Shown: positions 6,166 to 7,446 of the stretch, piece by piece | Layout of the letters: every line of letters starts with the position of its first letter | Position numbering within the stretch: position 1 is the stretch's first letter | Assembly (NCBI GenBank): GCA_964620645.1 | Contig: CAZUHU010000181.1 | Span: 1 to 7,446, forward strand | Direction: 5' to 3' | Source of the DNA: Bog-950 sp964620645 | GTDB lineage: Bacteria > Bacteroidota > Bacteroidia > Chitinophagales > LD1 | DNA: 7,446 nt | Program-made: the position numbers and the translations under genes | The notes under the pieces: generated by a model | The model's database searches: none | What the model was told of the DNA's origin: nothing | What the model saw: only the letters and a program-made list of their open reading frames with translations

Positions 6166-7446
6166 TTAGCGCGGAGCTTTAGCCTTATTCTTCTCTTCGT
6201 ACTCCTTCCGCACTTTCTCCTTTTCGGCTTTTTCCTTATCCACCACAGGAGCGCGTTCCTTTTCAAACTCAGCCGCATCAATAGGCCTAACACCCTGGTA
6301 GGTATACTTCTCTCTTGTATCCCCATCGCCGTAAATAGGATCGTAACCAAAGCGGAAGTCCTGGTAGTAAGCACGCTTACCCATTACGCGGTAATTAAAG
6401 GTACAATTGCTTTGGCCACCTTGTTTTTCTACTACTTCAAACTCAGTGGTGCCGCTTACAGTGTACAAGCCTTTTGTTTCGCAGTTTTCCTGTACAAATA
6501 CCACCATGGGGTGTGCGGAATCTATTACCACCGTTTGCAGAAATAAATCATCCAGTTTAACTGTGGCTTTACCATTTACCAGTTTAGCCTGGCCAATATC
6601 TTCAAACCACATTTCGGGGCTTTCCATACAGTACAATAGCTGGTTGCCTTTGGCGGTAGGCACACTGGCAGCCTTAGCCCCGGTAGAAGCAAAGTTACCT
6701 TGCGAATAAACAGCCCATCCGCTGCCAGCCGGTGAATAGCCGTGTACGCCATAACCACCGCCAGTGCTCAGGTTTTCGAAGTAGCCACCGTGCCCGCTGA
6801 AATAGCTTACGGTACCAAACACGCCATAATCTAAGTTTACAGGTGTGGAGTTAGCGCCTACCCATCCGCGGCCAAACACGGCCGAACCCCACAACACATA
6901 ATCACCCAGCACACCCGTTTCATTACTGCCCCCGTTATTGGAATAACCAAATACCCCTGCTGAGCCGGCTCCGCTGGAGTTAACTTCTCCGCGCACACCA
7001 AATGATGTTGTGCCCCCTGTTGTATTAGTGTTCTGCGCAAAAATGATTGGGTTGTTGTCGGCATCGCCAACCACATGCAGGCGGTAGGCGGGGGCACCTG
7101 TGCCAATACCTACAAACCCATTATTTACATTATAAACAAAACCCCAACCAATACCTGCACCCCATATACCGGCGTAGTTATCATCCACCATGCCGATAAA
7201 AGCACGGTCGGCAGTGTTGGTGGTGTTCATATACCAAATACCGGCACTGCCACCACCACTACGCATGCGTGAGCGGCCCGATACATCGAAAATATAACCC
7301 GGGTTAGTATTGCCTACACCTACTGCCGAACCATTATCGTACATAATGCTGTTACACATGGTAGATGAGTTAGTAAATTTTGTAACATAATTAGCCGCCG
7401 CAGAAGCACATATTGTGCCCGGACCGGCAGGACCTTGAATACCTTG
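6166..7446 (-). CDS. Collagen-like/beta-solenoid surface fibre protein (N-terminus beyond right edge)
   Basis: The frame is open from the right edge to TAA at 6166, giving 426 residues of a longer protein. An ATG at 7359 is internal: the 29 codons before it read QGIQGPAGPG, which is collagen-type G-X-Y sequence, then a short neck. Two 'VGxGxxxPxY' motifs follow (VGVGNTNPGY near 42-51 and VGIGTGAPAY near 112-121), as in fibre proteins of Bacteroidota. A run of GVxG-type repeats spans about 150-237 (GVRG, GVFG, GVLG, AVFG, GVFG, GVHG) and probably forms a beta-solenoid. Residues about 270-365 hold a conserved C-terminal domain with SPEMWFEDIG, LVNGKATVKLDDLF, GLYTV and FNYRVMGKRAYY; similar sequences occur at the ends of many secreted fibre-like proteins. 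The tail (about 393-426) is highly charged, rich in Lys and Glu, and likely helical. Location at the cell surface or outside is inferred; a signal peptide would be beyond the edge. No peptidase S74 domain or clear type IX secretion signal was recognised. Confidence 0.8.
   Translation of the reverse strand, partial: QGIQGPAGPGTICASAAANYVTKFTNSSTMCNSIMYDNGSAVGVGNTNPGYIFDVSGRSRMRSGGGSAGIWYMNTTNTADRAFIGMVDDNYAGIWGAGIGWGFVYNVNNGFVGIGTGAPAYRLHVVGDADNNPIIFAQNTNTTGGTTSFGVRGEVNSSGAGSAGVFGYSNNGGSNETGVLGDYVLWGSAVFGRGWVGANSTPVNLDYGVFGTVSYFSGHGGYFENLSTGGGYGVHGYSPAGSGWAVYSQGNFASTGAKAASVPTAKGNQLLYCMESPEMWFEDIGQAKLVNGKATVKLDDLFLQTVVIDSAHPMVVFVQENCETKGLYTVSGTTEFEVVEKQGGQSNCTFNYRVMGKRAYYQDFRFGYDPIYGDGDTREKYTYQGVRPIDAAEFEKERAPVVDKEKAEKEKVRKEYEEKNKAKAPR

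Noticed and set aside
6154..7272. Several plus- and minus-strand open frames over the fibre gene
   Set aside because: All are shadows of the long repeat-rich frame, which alone carries coherent motifs and continues to the window edge.
7357..7359. ATG at 7359 as the true start of the fibre protein
   Set aside because: The frame stays open upstream and encodes collagen-like G-X-Y sequence continuous with the rest, so the ATG is internal.
1..7446. CRISPR array, tRNA, rRNA, insertion sequence or prophage
   Set aside because: No regularly spaced direct repeats, cloverleaf-like sequences, transposase motifs or phage structural gene cluster were seen. The fibre protein alone is not evidence of a phage.

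Overview
The window looks like an ordinary chromosomal stretch from a member of the Bacteroidota (Bacteroidetes). The evidence is indirect: start codons sit behind A/T-rich leaders with no recognisable Shine-Dalgarno sequence, the AAA+/VWA pair and the PAP2_C enzyme resemble versions from this phylum, and the right edge encodes a collagen-like, beta-solenoid surface fibre of a kind common in environmental Bacteroidota. There is no sign of a phage, plasmid, insertion sequence, CRISPR array, tRNA or rRNA. Genus cannot be named from this sequence.

The left block (about 1-4732) is entirely on the minus strand. In transcription order it holds thiL (thiamine-monophosphate kinase), a von Willebrand factor A (VWA) protein with an intact MIDAS, a MoxR/magnesium-chelatase-I-like AAA+ ATPase, and a lipoprotein that resembles Ca2+-dependent phosphatidylinositol-specific phospholipase C and runs off the left edge. 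The VWA and AAA+ genes are 56 bp apart and very probably work as a two-part chaperone/remodelling machine, like the I and D subunits of chelatases, with an unknown client. The gaps before VWA and before the lipase each hold an inverted repeat; the one before the lipase covers its start codon.

The middle block (4769-6101) is on the plus strand, divergent from thiL across only 36 bp. It encodes a CPBP-family (Abi/CAAX-like) intramembrane protease and a six-helix PAP2_C (sphingomyelin-synthase-like) membrane enzyme. A hairpin with a U tract on the minus strand (6110-6142) separates this block from the convergent gene at the right edge.

The right block (6166-7446, minus strand) is the C-terminal part of a large secreted or surface fibre protein: collagen-like G-X-Y triplets, two 'VGxGxxxPxY' motifs, a run of 'GVxG' repeats, a conserved C-terminal domain and a highly charged tail. 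Its N-terminus lies beyond the right edge.

The most interesting items are the AAA+/VWA pair, whose Walker B carries Asn where Asp is usual, and the nearby presence of two lipid-headgroup enzyme families (PI-PLC and PAP2_C). No clear new defence or mobile system is visible, and none is claimed.
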